Notes: a model not told the origin generated them from the letters alone. Numbered from the stretch's first letter, positions 10,756-19,729 are shown. The stretch is DNA of 64,000 bases from Saccharibacillus alkalitolerans (GCF_011090185.1 NZ_JAAFGS010000001.1:1-64000), one strand, 5' to 3'. Numbers and translations are program-made.

Positions 10756-11674
10756 GCCTCAAGCTGCAAGTTCGAAATGGAATTTCAACTTTGTTAAAGC
10801 AAGCAAGTATTTCTATACGTTTTCGATTGTTTTGACGCTGGCCGGCATTCTCAGCCTTGCTGTCTTCGGCCTGAATTACGGCGTCGATTTCCGTTCGGGC
10901 TCGAACGTGGACGTGTCGGTATCGAAGGCGGCGACGCAGGCGCAGGTACAGAAGGTACTGGCTGACGCCAAGCTCGATCCGGAAGCCAACATTACGGCAG
11001 GCACCGACCGGGTAAGCATCCGTTTTCCGGAAGTGCTGACGGACGATGAAGTCGAGACTCTGCAGACGACGTTTAACAGCCAAATCGACCCGAACGCCTC
11101 GTACGAGATCAATACGGTCGATGTGGAGATGGCGAAGGAACTGGAGCGCAATGCGCTGTTGGCTATCGCGGTAGCGAGCATCGGGATCGTCATTTACGTT
11201 ACGATCCGCTTTGAATGGGGCTTCGCCCTGTCTGCCGTCGTCGCTCTGCTGCATGACGCCTTCCTCGTTATCAGCGTATTCTCGATCTTGAGACTCGAGG
11301 TCAATCTGACGTTCATCGTCGCGATCCTGACCATCATCGGTTTTTCGATCAACGATACGATCGTTATCTTCGACCGCATTCGCGAAAACCTGCGTTTCGC
11401 GAAAAAGCAGACTCCTCACGACTTGGAAGATGTCGTGAACAAGAGCGTGTCGCAGACGATGACCCGCTCGCTGGGGACGGTATTCACCGTATTCATCGCG
11501 GCGTTCGCCCTGCTCGTGTTGGGCAGCGAATCGATCCGCATGTTCTCCCTGGCCATGGTTATCGGCCTGCTGTTCGGCGCCTACTCGTCGATCTTTATCG
11601 CAAGCCCGCTGTGGCTGGCGCTGAGAAGCAAGAAAAAGCCGTCCGCGGCCAAACCGTCCAAAGCGACGACTTAG
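10745..11674 (+). CDS. secF: Protein translocase subunit SecF
   Basis: Partner of SecD, 309 residues, with six predicted membrane spans. Family motifs include NYGVDFRSGSNVDV, VALLHDAFLV and IIGFSINDTIVIFDRIREN. I prefer the GTG at 10745 because AAAGGAGA (10728-10735) sits 9 bases upstream; the in-frame GTG at 10736 would be immediately against the Shine-Dalgarno. The start lies within the last codons of secD, so translation is coupled. A terminator follows. Confidence 0.94.
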   Translation: MSSKPQAASSKWNFNFVKASKYFYTFSIVLTLAGILSLAVFGLNYGVDFRSGSNVDVSVSKAATQAQVQKVLADAKLDPEANITAGTDRVSIRFPEVLTDDEVETLQTTFNSQIDPNASYEINTVDVEMAKELERNALLAIAVASIGIVIYVTIRFEWGFALSAVVALLHDAFLVISVFSILRLEVNLTFIVAILTIIGFSINDTIVIFDRIRENLRFAKKQTPHDLEDVVNKSVSQTMTRSLGTVFTVFIAAFALLVLGSESIRMFSLAMVIGLLFGAYSSIFIASPLWLALRSKKKPSAAKPSKATT

Positions 11675-11696
11675 CGTTCCGCTACGGCTGTGCCGT

Positions 11697-11733
11697 AAAG
11701 CCGCGTCCTGCATTTGAGGCGCGGCTTTTCTTA
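11697..11733 (+). terminator. Rho-independent terminator after secF
   Basis: AAGCCGCG at 11698-11705 pairs with CGCGGCTT at 11720-11727, followed by TTCTTATT. It closes the secD-secF unit. Confidence 0.82.
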
Positions 11734-11807
11734 TTCCGTTGAACGGAAAAGCGGCCGCATCCGGAATCCTTCCGGCCGAGCCGATCAAATACGTGAGGAG
11801 GATAGCT

Positions 11808-12710
11808 ATGACGGTCCGTCAACAAAGCGGGAGTTCGTCGGGGTGGACGGAAGTCTGGGCGCTCGGCGCGGCTTCGCTGATCAAAGGGGCCGGCGGATTG
11901 GCCGGCGGAAGTCAGGCGCTGCTGGCCGACGCTTTGAACTCGGCATCCGATGCCGTGCGCGGAAGCCGTTCGGCGGGCATGCAGGCGCTGACGGCGAAAA
12001 TGCTGCTGGCTGCGCTGGTGCTGGTCGGAGCGATCGAAGCCTCGATTTCGGGCGTCGGAAGATTGCTGGACGATCCGGGAAAGGCGCCGGGCCTGGGAGC
12101 GGTGATTGCTTTTTTTGCCGCGGTGTTCCTCAGCGAGACGCTGTTCGTGCTTCGTTATCGCCGTTTGGAACGAGAGAATCGCGAGGCGGCTCTCAAGTAC
12201 GCGGCCGAACACCGGCTTGCTTTATACGCTTCGATGTTCGTCGCGGCAGGGATGGCTTTGTCGATAGCCGGCAGCGGCTTCGGCATTACCGAATTCGTCT
12301 ATGCGGATGCGGCCGCTTCCCTGCTGGTTGCGGCAGTCGCGATCGTCAATGCGCTGCGTATCATGCTGTCGGTATTCAAGGAATCTCCGGCGGCGCATAA
12401 GCGGAGCGAAGAAGATCCGACTCCGTTCTTGGAAACCGTTCAGCGTGTGCGCGGAGTCATTGAGGTAAGGGAGCTTCGCGCGTTCAGGACATCGGAAGTT
12501 TTAAAAATCGAACTGGTACTGAGCGTCAATCCGCGCATGACCGTCAAGGAAGCGGAAGAAGTCGCCCAACGCTCGCGGGATTTGCTGCTGCATCGGTTCG
12601 TGCAGGTGATCGAAGTCGATGTTCGGGTCGAGCCTTACCATACAGGATACCCGTACAAGTCGAACGACGAACTTCTGGGAAGCGGCGATCAACCGACGAT
12701 CGTTCAATGA
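11808..12710 (+). CDS. Cation diffusion facilitator-family protein with degenerate metal site
   Basis: A 300-residue protein with the CDF layout: six hydrophobic segments, then a C-terminal ferredoxin-like domain (about 205-280). CDF exporters bind Zn, Mn, Co or Fe with four ligands, two in TM2 (H/D-x3-D) and two in TM5 (H/D-x3-D). Here TM2 reads N44-x3-D48 and the aligned TM5 positions appear to be A138 and S142, so only one ligand remains. Either it has another substrate or binding mode, or it is a non-transporting relative. GAGGAGGAT at 11795-11803 supports the ATG at 11808 over an upstream start at 11739. It lies between the secF terminator and recJ. Confidence 0.8.
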   Translation: MTVRQQSGSSSGWTEVWALGAASLIKGAGGLAGGSQALLADALNSASDAVRGSRSAGMQALTAKMLLAALVLVGAIEASISGVGRLLDDPGKAPGLGAVIAFFAAVFLSETLFVLRYRRLERENREAALKYAAEHRLALYASMFVAAGMALSIAGSGFGITEFVYADAAASLLVAAVAIVNALRIMLSVFKESPAAHKRSEEDPTPFLETVQRVRGVIEVRELRAFRTSEVLKIELVLSVNPRMTVKEAEEVAQRSRDLLLHRFVQVIEVDVRVEPYHTGYPYKSNDELLGSGDQPTIVQ

Positions 12711-12713
12711 AGC

Positions 12714-12746
12714 CGAACGCGGAGCAATCCGCGTTCGTTCGATTTA
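12714..12746 (+). terminator. Hairpin terminator after the CDF-family gene
   Basis: GAACGCGGA (12716-12724) and TCCGCGTTC (12729-12737) form a 9-base-pair stem with a GCAA loop, followed by a short T-containing tail. The tail is weak, so readthrough into recJ is likely. Confidence 0.55.
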
Positions 12747-12797
12747 GGGATTCATTTATTCGAACTATAAGGATTGAAAGAAAAGGCAGGTGAGCTT

Positions 12798-15245
12798 ATG
12801 CTGCATTCCCAATATCAATGGAAAATCGCGCATCCCGACCGGTCCGCCGTGAACCGGCTCAGCGCAGAACTCGGCATCTCGCCGCTCCTCGCGTCCCTTC
12901 TGGCGAACCGGGGATACGAAGCGCCGGCATCGGCGGCTGAGTTTTTGGACGGAGACGAAGACCTCTCGGGCCTGCACGATCCTTTCCTGCTGCACGGCAT
13001 GGACCGGGCGGTGCAGCGAATTCGCGCGGCGCTGCAAGGCGGCGAGCGAATCTGGATCTACGGAGATTACGATGCCGACGGCGTATCGAGTACAGCGCTG
13101 ATGATTCGGCTGATGGCCCGGATGGAGGCGGATTTCGGCACTTATATTCCGCATCGCTCCAAAGAAGGATACGGTCTGCACCGGCATGCGATCGATCAGG
13201 CGGCGTCCGAAGGCGTCAAACTGATCGTCACGGTCGATACGGGAATCAGCGCCGTCGATCAAATCGCCTATGCTTCCTCGCTCGGCATCGACGTCGTGGT
13301 GACGGATCACCACGAACCGCCGGCCGTTCTTCCGGAAGCCTGTGCGCTGGTCAATCCGAAACTTCCGATGTGCGGTTATCCGTTCAAAGGACTGGCGGGG
13401 GTAGGGGTCGCTTTCAAGCTGTCTCACGCCCTGCTGGGCTTACCTCCCGAAGAGTGGATGGATCTGACAGCCATCGGCACGGTGGCCGACTTGATGCCGC
13501 TGACCGGAGAAAATCGGCTGATCGTGGCGCGCGGAATCGAGGTCATGCGGCGCAGCCCTTCTCCCGGCGTGGAAGAACTGCTGGCGGTGGCCGGCAGCAA
13601 GCCGGAGCAGTTGACGTCGGTGGGAATCGCTTTTGCCATTGCCCCGCGCATTAATGCCAGCGGCCGGCTGGACCATGCCGACCGGGCCGTGGATCTGCTG
13701 ACGACACAGGAGCGAGACCGCGCGGAGCATCTGGCTTCCGTGCTCGATCTGCTGAACAAAGAGCGTCAGAAAAACGTCGAGGACATCGTAAGCGAAGCGA
13801 TCGACATGCTTGAGCTCAAGATCGCGGGCGCAGGAAGAGTTCCTGATGTAATCGTATTGGCCGGCGAAGGATGGAACGTAGGCGTGGTGGGCATCGTAGC
13901 CTCGAAAATTCTCGAGCGGTATTATCGTCCGACGATTATTTTGGGGATCGATGCGGAAAAGGGGACCTGCAAGGGTTCGGCGCGTTCGATTCCGGGATTC
14001 GACATTTACGAAGCGCTGCTGTCGGTCGAAGAAACGATGCAGCATTTCGGAGGCCATCCTTCGGCGGCGGGCATGAGTCTGCTGAGCGAACGGCTGGATG
14101 ACTTCGAGCGCGGGCTGAACCAGCATGCGGCAAAAGTGCTGAAAGCCGAGCATCTCATTCCGGTTATCGAAGCGGAAACGGAATGCGCGCTGGCCGATGT
14201 GCCGATTCCGGTCATCGAGGAATTGGAGCGAATGGCTCCGTTCGGCATGAACAATCCGACGCCGCAGTTCGTATTCCGGGGCGTGAAGCTGCAGCGGGCG
14301 ATGACGATGGGCAAGACGAACACTCACTTGAAACTGATCGTCGAACAGGACGGATTCGTTTTGGAGGCGGTGGCTTTCGGCAAAGGCGCATTGGCCGAAT
14401 ATCTCAGCGAAGGCGACCGGCTCGATCTGCTGGCGGAGCCGGGCATCAACGAATGGCGAGGCAGCCGCAAACCGCAGCTGATGGTGCGTGACCTGGCGCT
14501 TCCGGCTTTTCAAGTGTTCGACCGCCGTTCGCCGTCAGCTTCGGCGGACAACCTTGAACGTTTCCGGAAAAAAGCGGAAACGGTGCTTGCCTGCAGGCCC
14601 GATCAGATCGCTGCAGCCATCCATAAAACGACACTAAAAGTTTTGCAGAAGACTCTGGCGCAACTCCCGGTTTGGCTGTATGATGAATATTCCGGGATTC
14701 AAGGAACGGAAAGCGGGCTGACGCACGCAGATCCGGCCGGGACGCGCACTTTGTTCGTCCTGGATCTCCCGGACACCGCCGCGCAGCTCGATCGGCTGCT
14801 GGCCGGACTGCCCTCGCTGGAGAACGTCGTTCTATTGTACTCGGCCGACGGACCGGAAGACGGAAGGCTCAGCGAGCCCAGCCGCGAACGGATCAAAACG
14901 ATTTATGTCGAGCTTCGCCGCAGCGCGGCGGAGGCCGCGGACGAAGAGCAGCTGGTTCGCCGGTTAAGCCGGTCTTCCGGCTGTTCGCCGCGCATGATCC
15001 GCATGACGCTGGACGTGTTCGAAGAACTTGAATTTATCGTTCGGGCCGAAGGCGCCGTAACCGCCAATCCGAGTCCTCCGAAAGCGGCGTTGGAATCGGC
15101 CGCGGCTTACCGACGTCTGCAGGAAGCGGAAGCATTGGAACGCCGTTTGCTCGGTCCGGGCGAAGACATCGGCGCCTGGCTTGCGGAGAAGCGGAAGGCC
15201 GCAGGCAACGGCAGCGCGGACGAAGTTTTATCTTTTTCGGTATAG
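12798..15245 (+). CDS. recJ: Single-stranded-DNA-specific exonuclease RecJ
   Basis: 5'-3' single-strand exonuclease for recombination and mismatch repair. It has 815 residues, longer than E. coli RecJ (577) and like Bacillus RecJ, which carries an extra C-terminal domain. DHH-phosphoesterase motifs are visible: GDYDADGVSS near 90-100, VTVDTGIS, the namesake DHH in VVTDHHEPP, and the DHHA1 part with FGGHPSAAGMSL. The ATG at 12798 has AGGTGAG just upstream; the in-frame TTG at 12774 lacks a well-placed site. It is followed by apt, an order shared with Bacillus. Confidence 0.95.
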   Translation: MLHSQYQWKIAHPDRSAVNRLSAELGISPLLASLLANRGYEAPASAAEFLDGDEDLSGLHDPFLLHGMDRAVQRIRAALQGGERIWIYGDYDADGVSSTALMIRLMARMEADFGTYIPHRSKEGYGLHRHAIDQAASEGVKLIVTVDTGISAVDQIAYASSLGIDVVVTDHHEPPAVLPEACALVNPKLPMCGYPFKGLAGVGVAFKLSHALLGLPPEEWMDLTAIGTVADLMPLTGENRLIVARGIEVMRRSPSPGVEELLAVAGSKPEQLTSVGIAFAIAPRINASGRLDHADRAVDLLTTQERDRAEHLASVLDLLNKERQKNVEDIVSEAIDMLELKIAGAGRVPDVIVLAGEGWNVGVVGIVASKILERYYRPTIILGIDAEKGTCKGSARSIPGFDIYEALLSVEETMQHFGGHPSAAGMSLLSERLDDFERGLNQHAAKVLKAEHLIPVIEAETECALADVPIPVIEELERMAPFGMNNPTPQFVFRGVKLQRAMTMGKTNTHLKLIVEQDGFVLEAVAFGKGALAEYLSEGDRLDLLAEPGINEWRGSRKPQLMVRDLALPAFQVFDRRSPSASADNLERFRKKAETVLACRPDQIAAAIHKTTLKVLQKTLAQLPVWLYDEYSGIQGTESGLTHADPAGTRTLFVLDLPDTAAQLDRLLAGLPSLENVVLLYSADGPEDGRLSEPSRERIKTIYVELRRSAAEAADEEQLVRRLSRSSGCSPRMIRMTLDVFEELEFIVRAEGAVTANPSPPKAALESAAAYRRLQEAEALERRLLGPGEDIGAWLAEKRKAAGNGSADEVLSFSV

Positions 15246-15313
15246 GAAGGGCGGAAGCCGTTCTTTCGCCGATCATCGACTATCCGGGAAACAACATTTA
15301 GGAGGAGATTGAT

Positions 15314-15826
15314 TTGGATTTTAACCAGCATATTCGCGTGATTCCCGATTTTCCGAAACCGGGCATCAGCTTTAAGGACATTACGACCCTGCTCGGCAAC
15401 GGACCGGCTTATCGGGAAGCGATCGACGCGCTCAAAAAGCAGGTCGAACATTTGAAGATCGATCTGATCGCCGGACCGGAAGCGCGCGGTTTCGTCGTCG
15501 GCGCGCCGCTGGCTTATGCGCTGGGCGTCGGCTTCGTGCCGATCCGCAAAAGCGGCAAGCTGCCGTACAAGACGGTGGAAGTCGAATACGAGCTGGAATA
15601 CGGCACGGACCGTCTGGCCATGCATGTCGATGCCGTGCAGCCGGGACAAAATGTTCTGATCGCAGACGATCTGCTCGCAACCGGAGGCACGATCGCGACC
15701 GCGGTCGACCTGGTTCGCCAACTCGGCGGCAACGTGGTCGGCGCAGCCTTTCTGATCGAGCTGGAAGAGCTGAACGGCCGCAGCCGTCTCGACAACGTCG
15801 AAGTGTTTAACCTGATCCAGGGCTAA
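15314..15826 (+). CDS. apt: Adenine phosphoribosyltransferase
   Basis: Purine salvage enzyme that joins adenine with PRPP to make AMP. It has 170 residues, with [22 protein letters not shown] and the PRPP-binding loop [14 protein letters not shown]. The start is TTG, supported by TTAGGAGGAG just upstream. In Bacillus apt is followed by relA; here a strong terminator follows instead, and the khtTU and uracil permease genes intervene. Confidence 0.96.
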   Translation: MDFNQHIRVIPDFPKPGISFKDITTLLGNGPAYREAIDALKKQVEHLKIDLIAGPEARGFVVGAPLAYALGVGFVPIRKSGKLPYKTVEVEYELEYGTDRLAMHVDAVQPGQNVLIADDLLATGGTIATAVDLVRQLGGNVVGAAFLIELEELNGRSRLDNVEVFNLIQG

Positions 15827-15858
15827 CCTTTACGCCGACGCGAATAGCATGAAAGCAT

Positions 15859-15919
15859 AAAAACCCGTTATTGGACTTCCCGAGCAGCATGGGGAAGCAA
15901 ATGACGGGTTTTTCTTTTT
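15859..15919 (+). terminator. Rho-independent terminator after apt
   Basis: AAAACCCGT (about 15859-15868) pairs with ACGGGTTTTT (15904-15913), with an inner CTTCCC/GGGAAG pairing, then a T-rich tail. The remaining bases to 16078 are AT-rich and contain a second imperfect hairpin (about 15998-16020) ending in TTTTTG, but no gene. Confidence 0.85.
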
Positions 15920-16078
15920 AAACGAGCTTTTTCGGTCAAAAAACAGAAAAAAAGCGTTTTTTTTGAAACCTGCCGGGGATCGGCGCGTATTACCTCTTGA
16001 GACTCGGCGGAAGAGCCTCTTTTTGTTTTGGCCCGACCGGCCCGGGTCCGCATTTTCTGAATTAAGGAGGGAAATAAA

Positions 16079-16576
16079 ATGTCCGTAATAAGAGAAACCG
16101 ATCTGCCCGGAATCGGGCGCAAATTTCTGATCGATACGGAAGAAGGAGACCGCTTCATTGTCATCCTGCACGAGGACGGCAAACGGGAATTGTTCTGTCC
16201 GTCGCCGGAAGATCCAGAGGAACTCATGCGCGTCATGACGCTGACCGACACGGAAGCGCGTCAACTGGGCGGGATCGTCGGAGGCATGAACTACCAGCCG
16301 ACGGCGCTGGAAAAAGCGGAGCATACGCTCGATCATTTGTCGATCGAATGGCACAAGCTCAAAAAAGGCATGAAAGCGATCGGCCGTTCGATCGGGGAAT
16401 TGAAGATCCGCGAGAACACCGGAACGGTCGTCATCGCGTCGATCGAGTCGTCGCACAAACAGACGGTGAGTCCGGGTCCGGAATACGTGTTGGCCGAAGG
16501 CATGACGCTGGTACTGGCCGGCGAGCGGCAGAATATTCAGACGTTGAAAAGGATGCTGGAAGCAGGTGATGCGTAA
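16079..16576 (+). CDS. KhtT-like RCK_C regulatory subunit of a K+/H+ antiporter
   Basis: Soluble 165-residue protein ending in a TrkA-C/RCK_C domain (TVVIASIESSHKQTVSPGPEYVLAEGMTLVLAG, about residues 115-155). In KhtT this domain binds c-di-AMP and controls the partner antiporter KhtU. The stop overlaps the next start (TAATG at 16574-16578), which makes the pair obligately coupled. TTAAGGAGGG precedes the ATG. I see no khtS homologue in front and no c-di-AMP (ydaO-type) riboswitch in the leader. Confidence 0.85.
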   Translation: MSVIRETDLPGIGRKFLIDTEEGDRFIVILHEDGKRELFCPSPEDPEELMRVMTLTDTEARQLGGIVGGMNYQPTALEKAEHTLDHLSIEWHKLKKGMKAIGRSIGELKIRENTGTVVIASIESSHKQTVSPGPEYVLAEGMTLVLAGERQNIQTLKRMLEAGDA

Positions 16577-17796
16577 TGGATCATCTGGTATTCGAAGTCG
16601 GGATTGCCGTGCTGCTGATCGCGCTCGCCGGATTCCTGTCCGCCAAGCTTAGGTTCTCCGTCGTTCCGTTCTATATTTTAGCCGGCATGGCCGTCGGTCC
16701 GCATGCGCCCCATTTCGGTCTGGTCGACCTTCGGTTTATCCACAGCGCGGAACTGATCAATTTCATGGGCCGGCTCGGCGTCATCTTCCTGCTGTTTTAT
16801 CTGGGGCTCGAATTTTCGGTCGGACGGTTGGCGAAAGCGGGCAAATCGATCGCGGTCGGAGGTTCCATTTATATCGGCATCAATTTTACGCTCGGGCTGC
16901 TGTTCGGCTTCGTCTGCGGCTTCCCGATCCTGGAAACGCTCGTGATCGCGGGCATTACGACCATCTCGTCCAGCGCGATCGTGGCGAAGGTGTTGGTCGA
17001 CCTCAAGCGGACGGCCAATCCGGAAACGGAAATGATTTTGGGCATCATCATGTTCGAAGACGTATTCCTCGCCGTGTATTTGTCCATCCTGTCGGGTCTG
17101 CTGCTCAGCGGAGCGACCACGCTGGGAGGCGTGCTGCTGTCCGCGGGAATCGCGCTCGGCTATATGCTGCTCGTTTTGATCGTCGGGCGTCTGCTGGTTC
17201 CCGCACTGAACAAGCTGCTCGGCGTGCCTTCGAACGAAGTGTTTTTGACCACAGTCTTCGCGATGCTGTTTCTCGTGGCGGGGTTCTCCGAAACGATCCA
17301 TGTGGCGGAAGCGATCGGCGCGCTGCTCGTCGGCCTGGTGCTGGCGGAAACGAAGCATATGCACCGGATCGAAAAAGCCATTCTGCCGTTCCGGGACTTC
17401 TTCGGCGCTTTGTTCTTCTTCAGCTTCGGCCTTACGATCGACCCGCTCAGTCTGAAGGGCAGCGCGGTATGGCTGGCGATCGGAGCGGTGGTTCTGACGA
17501 TCGTGGGCAATTACGCGGCGGGCATGCTGGCCGGACGAACGGCCAATCTTTCTCCGAAAGCTTCGTCCAATGTCGGCTTGACGATCGTCTCGCGCGGCGA
17601 ATTTTCCATCATCATGGCGAATCTGGGCGCGGCCGGCGGGTTGATGGCGATTCTTCAGCCTTTTGCGGCGATTTACGTTCTGATTCTGGCCGTGCTGGGA
17701 CCGTTCCTGACGAAGGAATCGGCGATGGTGCACCGTTTCGTCAGCAAAATCTTTCCGATAAAAAAAACGCGGGACGAAAGCCGAAAGGTTCCGTAA
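16576..17796 (+). CDS. KhtU-like CPA2 cation:proton antiporter
   Basis: A 406-residue membrane protein of the CPA2 antiporter family with about 12 hydrophobic segments. Family features include GRLGVIFLLFYLGLEFS, ITTISSSAIVAKVL, an acidic membrane motif IIMFEDVFLAVYLS and FFFSFGLTID. With the upstream KhtT-like subunit it should export K+ (or NH4+) in exchange for protons. There is no fused RCK domain, in keeping with a separate regulator. It is convergent with the uracil permease gene across paired terminators. Confidence 0.88.
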   Translation: MDHLVFEVGIAVLLIALAGFLSAKLRFSVVPFYILAGMAVGPHAPHFGLVDLRFIHSAELINFMGRLGVIFLLFYLGLEFSVGRLAKAGKSIAVGGSIYIGINFTLGLLFGFVCGFPILETLVIAGITTISSSAIVAKVLVDLKRTANPETEMILGIIMFEDVFLAVYLSILSGLLLSGATTLGGVLLSAGIALGYMLLVLIVGRLLVPALNKLLGVPSNEVFLTTVFAMLFLVAGFSETIHVAEAIGALLVGLVLAETKHMHRIEKAILPFRDFFGALFFFSFGLTIDPLSLKGSAVWLAIGAVVLTIVGNYAAGMLAGRTANLSPKASSNVGLTIVSRGEFSIIMANLGAAGGLMAILQPFAAIYVLILAVLGPFLTKESAMVHRFVSKIFPIKKTRDESRKVP

Positions 17797-17904
17797 AGGC
17801 AAGCGAAAATGCATTTAGTCGTACAGGAATTATTTTCCTATAACATGGAGCGGCAGCGTCCGTTTTCCGGTTCTCCGTATCATGGGAAAATAACTCGTGG
17901 AAAA

Positions 17905-17975
17905 GACCGTCCCTGCGGACGGTCGAGAGAAAAAAGGCCGTACGTCCTTCTGCGGAAGGAACGTACGGCTTTTTT
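17905..17975. terminator. Bidirectional terminators between khtU and uraA
   Basis: Two hairpins lie between the convergent genes. GACCGTCC...GGACGGTC spans 17905-17924. A longer one pairs GGCCGTACG (from 17936) with CGTACGGCT (to 17970), flanked by AAAAA on the left and TTTTTT on the right, so it can terminate in both directions. Confidence 0.85.
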
Positions 17976-17999
17976 AACGGAAATTTAGAAGCGGAAAAT

Positions 18000-19319
18000 T
18001 TACAGGTCCGGCGTTTTGGCCTCGGTCGAGGCTTCTTCTTTTTCGTTCGACAATCCCAGCAGGGAGATCAGACGGAAAACGAAGTTCACCACGATGCCGA
18101 CGATGGTCGCCAGCGCCATGCCTTTCAGCGACACGCTCCCGATCGTAAGGGAGACGCCGCTGAGTCCCGTGCCGAGAATCAGGGCGGCGAGCAGCATGTT
18201 GACCGACTTGGAGAAGTCGACTTTTTGCTCCACGAAGATGCGCAGGCCGGACACGGCGATAACGCCGAACAGCAGCAGCGACACGCCGCCCATGACCGGA
18301 GTCGGAATATTGGCGACCGCCGACGAGAACGTGCCCGAGAACGACAGCAGAATGGCGATGACGGCCGCTCCGCCGACCACGAAAACGGAGTAGACGCGGG
18401 TGAGCGCCATGACGCCGATATTTTCGCCGTACGTCGTATTCGGCGTCGAGCCGACGAAGCCGGACAAGACGGTGGAGATGCCGTTGCCGAGCAGGGAACG
18501 GTGCAGGCCCGGATCTTTCGACAGGTCTTTGCCGACGATGTTGCTTGTCACGAGCAGGTGGCCGATATGCTCGACGATGACGACGAGCGCGGCCGGCAAG
18601 ATCGTGAAGATCGCGGCGGCGTCCCAGGTCGGCGTCGTGAAGTCCGGCGTGGAGAAGAAGCTGGCGTCGGCCACGGCGGCGGTATTCACCTCGTGCATGA
18701 AGTAAGCGACGATATAACCGACCGCGATACCGATCAGGATGTGAATGATTTTCGGGAAGCCGCGGAACAGCACGGCGCCCAGCACGGTTACGGCGAGCGT
18801 CACCATGGAGATGATGATGGCGTTCATGCTGTAGCTGACGGCGCCCGTCGCGGCATCGGTCGTACCGAGCAGCCCGGCCATGTTGGCCGCCGTCGGCAGC
18901 AGTTCAAGTCCGATCAGCGCGACGACGCAGCCCATGACGACCGGCGGGAACATAAAGTCGATCCAGGCGGTACCGGCCACTTTGACCAGAAAAGCGACAA
19001 GGATGAACACGATGCCGATGACGATAAACGCGCCCAAAGCTTTCGAATAATTTTCCATGTTGCCGGGAGTAACCAGCACGCTGCCTACCGGTACGAGAAA
19101 AGCGAAGCTCGATCCCAGGTAAGCGGGAATTCTTCCCTTACAGATCAGGATGTACAGCAGGGTGCCGATGCCGTTCATCAGCAGGATGACGCTCGGGTCC
19201 ACGCCGAAGATGTTCGGAACGAGGACGGTGCTGCCGAACATGGCGAACAGGTGCTGCAAACTGAGCAGCAGCCCCGGGCCGAACGGCGGTCTTTCATTCA
19301 CTTGGATTTCGCGCTGCAA
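18000..19319 (-). CDS. uraA: Uracil permease (NCS2/NAT family)
   Basis: Nucleobase:proton symporter of 439 residues with about 14 hydrophobic spans. The NAT signatures are clear: IVEHIGHLLVTSNIVGKDL, with the substrate-binding glutamate, and GSTPNTTYGENIG. These favour uracil over xanthine or urate. The likely start is TTG at 19319, with AAGGAG nine bases upstream on the minus strand. The gene lies alone and opposite to its neighbours, away from pyr genes. Its leader of about 140 bases contains a strong hairpin but no recognisable PyrR-binding loop. Confidence 0.9.
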   Translation of the reverse strand: MQREIQVNERPPFGPGLLLSLQHLFAMFGSTVLVPNIFGVDPSVILLMNGIGTLLYILICKGRIPAYLGSSFAFLVPVGSVLVTPGNMENYSKALGAFIVIGIVFILVAFLVKVAGTAWIDFMFPPVVMGCVVALIGLELLPTAANMAGLLGTTDAATGAVSYSMNAIIISMVTLAVTVLGAVLFRGFPKIIHILIGIAVGYIVAYFMHEVNTAAVADASFFSTPDFTTPTWDAAAIFTILPAALVVIVEHIGHLLVTSNIVGKDLSKDPGLHRSLLGNGISTVLSGFVGSTPNTTYGENIGVMALTRVYSVFVVGGAAVIAILLSFSGTFSSAVANIPTPVMGGVSLLLFGVIAVSGLRIFVEQKVDFSKSVNMLLAALILGTGLSGVSLTIGSVSLKGMALATIVGIVVNFVFRLISLLGLSNEKEEASTEAKTPDL

Positions 19320-19346
19320 AGACTCTCACTCCTTAAAGGGCATAGG

Positions 19347-19383
19347 TTGGAGCCGCTCCGGAAGATCGGAGGGAGCGGCTTTT
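19347..19383 (-). promoter_or_regulatory. Leader hairpin upstream of uraA
   Basis: On the minus strand AGCCGCTCC and GGAGCGGCT form a stable stem within the uraA leader, about 30 bases before the start codon. It is not followed by T on that strand, so it is not a simple terminator. It may be half of an attenuator or only a stabilising 5' structure. Confidence 0.4.
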
Positions 19384-19468
19384 GGCGGATGAGAAAAACG
19401 GTAGAGAACGCGGCGATAAACCGAGGCCGAAGCGGCCAAATCCGTACGCGCTTGATCATCTTAACTAG

Positions 19469-19498
19469 ATTATAGAGAAAATTGTTTTTTTTCAATAA
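19469..19498 (-). promoter_or_regulatory. Promoter for uraA
   Basis: Reading the minus strand, TATAAT occupies 19474-19469. Upstream candidates are TTGAAA (15-base spacing) or TTATTG (18-base spacing) within an A-tract. The surrounding AT-rich patch is the most promoter-like segment between uraA and relA. Confidence 0.65.
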
Positions 19499-19614
19499 CA
19501 TTTTTGATTAAAATGTCGGGAACTTTCGGATTTTGGAGAGTTCGTGTCAGAAAGTCCCCGCCTCGCGGACCCAATGAGCTTTTGATGAAGAAAGCAACAA
19601 TTTGCGTGCACGCA

Positions 19615-19643
19615 TTGACGGGGGTATCCCTAAAAGGCATAAT
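19615..19643 (+). promoter_or_regulatory. Promoter for relA
   Basis: TTGACG at 19615-19620 and CATAAT at 19638-19643 are separated by 17 bases. They lie about 90 bases before the relA start. Together with the uraA leader this accounts for the 410-base divergent gap; I see nothing else there. Confidence 0.7.
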
Positions 19644-19729
19644 GAAAGGAAAACCCTATCGACAGGCCTGAATGCGGAGTTTCGCGGACAGGCTTCATTT
19701 TCTTATAGAAAGGAATCGGAAAGGACTCA

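Noticed and set aside
15920-16078. c-di-AMP riboswitch before the khtTU pair
   Set aside because: The sequence is short, AT-rich and lacks the conserved ydaO motifs I could recognise.
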